Below, piece by piece: positions 63,470 through 64,000 of a stretch of DNA of 64,000 bases (positions are counted from its first letter, which is position 1; each line of letters opens with the position of its first letter). The stretch lies in assembly GCF_902706295.1 (NCBI RefSeq), contig NZ_CACSJJ010000024.1:19804-83803 (forward strand). Reading direction: 5' to 3'. Made by a program: the position numbers and the translations under genes. Origin of the DNA: Arthrobacter sp. 18067. Its GTDB lineage: Bacteria > Actinomycetota > Actinomycetes > Actinomycetales > Micrococcaceae. The notes below the pieces were generated by a model that searched no databases, was not told where the DNA came from, and worked only from the letters and a program-made list of their open reading frames with translations.

Positions 63470-63511
63470 GGGGGCTGGGCCTGCCTTGGCTCGGGAATTG
63501 GCCCGGCCCCC
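63470..63511 (+). terminator. Terminator-like hairpin upstream of sdaA (possible attenuator)
   Basis: GGGGGCTGGGCC (63470-63481) pairs with GGCCCGGCCCCC (63500-63511), with one G-T pair, and is followed by the T-rich run TTCTTGTTTTGTTTC. It ends 44 bases before the sdaA start codon, with a preceding GGAGGT/ACCTCC hairpin (63446-63467). It could end glyA read-through, or act as an attenuator for sdaA. Confidence 0.6.
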
Positions 63512-63555
63512 ACATTCTTGTTTTGTTTCACTCTTCCCCGAAAGGGATCCCAGCC

Positions 63556-64000
63556 ATGGCTGTTGGTGTTTTTGATCTGTTCTCCGTAGGTATTGGTCCG
63601 TCGAGTTCGCACACTGTGGGACCGATGCGCGCCGGGGCGGTGTTTGCCCGCGAGTTGCGCGAGTCCGGCGTGCTCGATGCCGTGGCGGGTTTGAGGGTTG
63701 ATCTTTACGGCTCATTGGCTGCGACGGGCAAAGGCCATGGGACGTTCACCGCAGTGTTGCTGGGGCTAGAGGGCTTCGACCCTGAGGAGATCCTTCCCGA
63801 CGAGGTGGAGGAGCGGTTGGCATCCATTGCTGAGACGGGAAAGCTCAACCTGGCCGGCGGTGCGCTCCTGGATTATGCGGTGGAGGATATGGTGTTGCAT
63901 CCGTTGACGGTGTTGCCGCGGCATACGAACGGGATGAAGTTTGCTGTCTCTGATGCTGAGGGAAGCCTGGTGCGGGAGGCGACGTTCTTCTCGGTGGGTG
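63556..64000 (+). CDS. sdaA: L-serine ammonia-lyase (iron-sulfur type), N-terminal part, cut by window end
   Basis: The reading frame opens at ATG 63556, after AAAGGGATCC, and runs off the window end; 148 residues are seen. It begins MAVGVFDLFSVGIGPSSSHT, with VGPMRAGAVFA, YGSLAATGKGHGT and LPRHTNGMKF, typical of the beta-domain half of [4Fe-4S] L-serine dehydratase. The enzyme makes pyruvate and ammonia from serine. Placement after glyA fits glycine-to-serine-to-pyruvate flow. Confidence 0.93.
   Translation, partial: MAVGVFDLFSVGIGPSSSHTVGPMRAGAVFARELRESGVLDAVAGLRVDLYGSLAATGKGHGTFTAVLLGLEGFDPEEILPDEVEERLASIAETGKLNLAGGALLDYAVEDMVLHPLTVLPRHTNGMKFAVSDAEGSLVREATFFSVG

Larger units (their letters stand above)
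63122..63555. other. Structured leader between glyA and sdaA
   Basis: This 434-base non-coding interval holds the glyA-side hairpin (63153-63192), two direct repeats of GGTCCTGACGGGCC (63334-63347 and 63366-63379), a hairpin at 63446-63467, and a terminator-like hairpin (63470-63511) just before the sdaA start. The two downstream hairpins and the repeats suggest leader RNA control, but no known riboswitch class is recognised. Confidence 0.5.

Noticed and set aside
61379..63715. 778-codon open frame on the minus strand
   Set aside because: Antisense to gcvH, glyA and the sdaA start, all of which are clear families; composition-driven shadow.

Overview
The window is GC-rich, densely coded chromosomal DNA from an actinobacterium. 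It looks like an Arthrobacter/Paenarthrobacter relative: strong Actinobacteria-type codon bias, separate pcaD and pcaC genes, a split three-gene transhydrogenase, a gcvP-gcvT-gcvH-glyA-sdaA run behind a tandem glycine riboswitch, and IclR, PaaX and PucR regulators. The genus is inferred from gene content, not from a marker gene. I see no rRNA, tRNA, CRISPR array, insertion sequence or prophage. The window starts inside a KDPG aldolase gene and ends inside an L-serine dehydratase gene.

Region 1 (1-9.5 kb) holds the end of a gluconate module (KDPG aldolase, GntP permease) and a universal stress protein. Next is a CHAT-protease/TPR/membrane protein translationally coupled to a small Trypco1-like protein. 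An LLM flavoenzyme, a CBU_0592-like membrane protein with a divergent LysR regulator, and a PEP mutase/isocitrate lyase-family enzyme follow. Region 2 (9.6-16 kb) has a membrane diguanylate cyclase, a BNR-repeat protein paired with a MoaD/ThiS-like protein ending in Gly-Gly, a small hypothetical protein, and a secreted zinc metalloprotease with ten FG-GAP-like repeats.

Region 3 (16.1-29.2 kb) is a full shikimate/protocatechuate catabolic island: MHS-type transporter, IclR regulator, shikimate dehydrogenase, fused 3-dehydroshikimate dehydratase, pcaHGBDC, pcaFIJ and a PcaR-like IclR regulator. Together they would turn imported shikimate into protocatechuate and then, by the beta-ketoadipate pathway, into succinyl-CoA and acetyl-CoA. 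Region 4 (31-41.6 kb) is a second aromatic cluster: RidA, FAH-family hydrolase, cupin, TesB-like thioesterase, aryl-CoA ligase, a salicylyl-CoA/2-aminobenzoyl-CoA monooxygenase-reductase fusion, an aromatic acid/H+ symporter, a hot-dog thioesterase and a PaaX regulator. Its substrate is probably salicylate or anthranilate, but the combination of ring-opening genes is unusual.

Region 5 (39.8-50 kb) carries two VOC proteins, redox enzymes, a HAD phosphatase, the pntAA-AB-B transhydrogenase, a membrane ACT-domain protein and MscL. Region 6 (50-57 kb) is an operon of an agmatinase-family ureohydrolase, NCS1 permease, aldehyde dehydrogenase and aldonolactone/alditol oxidase, divergent from a PucR activator. 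Region 7 (57-64 kb) is the glycine cleavage operon with glyA and sdaA.

The most notable non-coding signal is a family of three 68-bp palindromes (2665-2732, 18475-18542, 25711-25778). They share terminal ACCCAACT ends but have different, self-complementary interiors, and all sit at gene ends. A fourth long palindrome (39766-39824) is unrelated in sequence.
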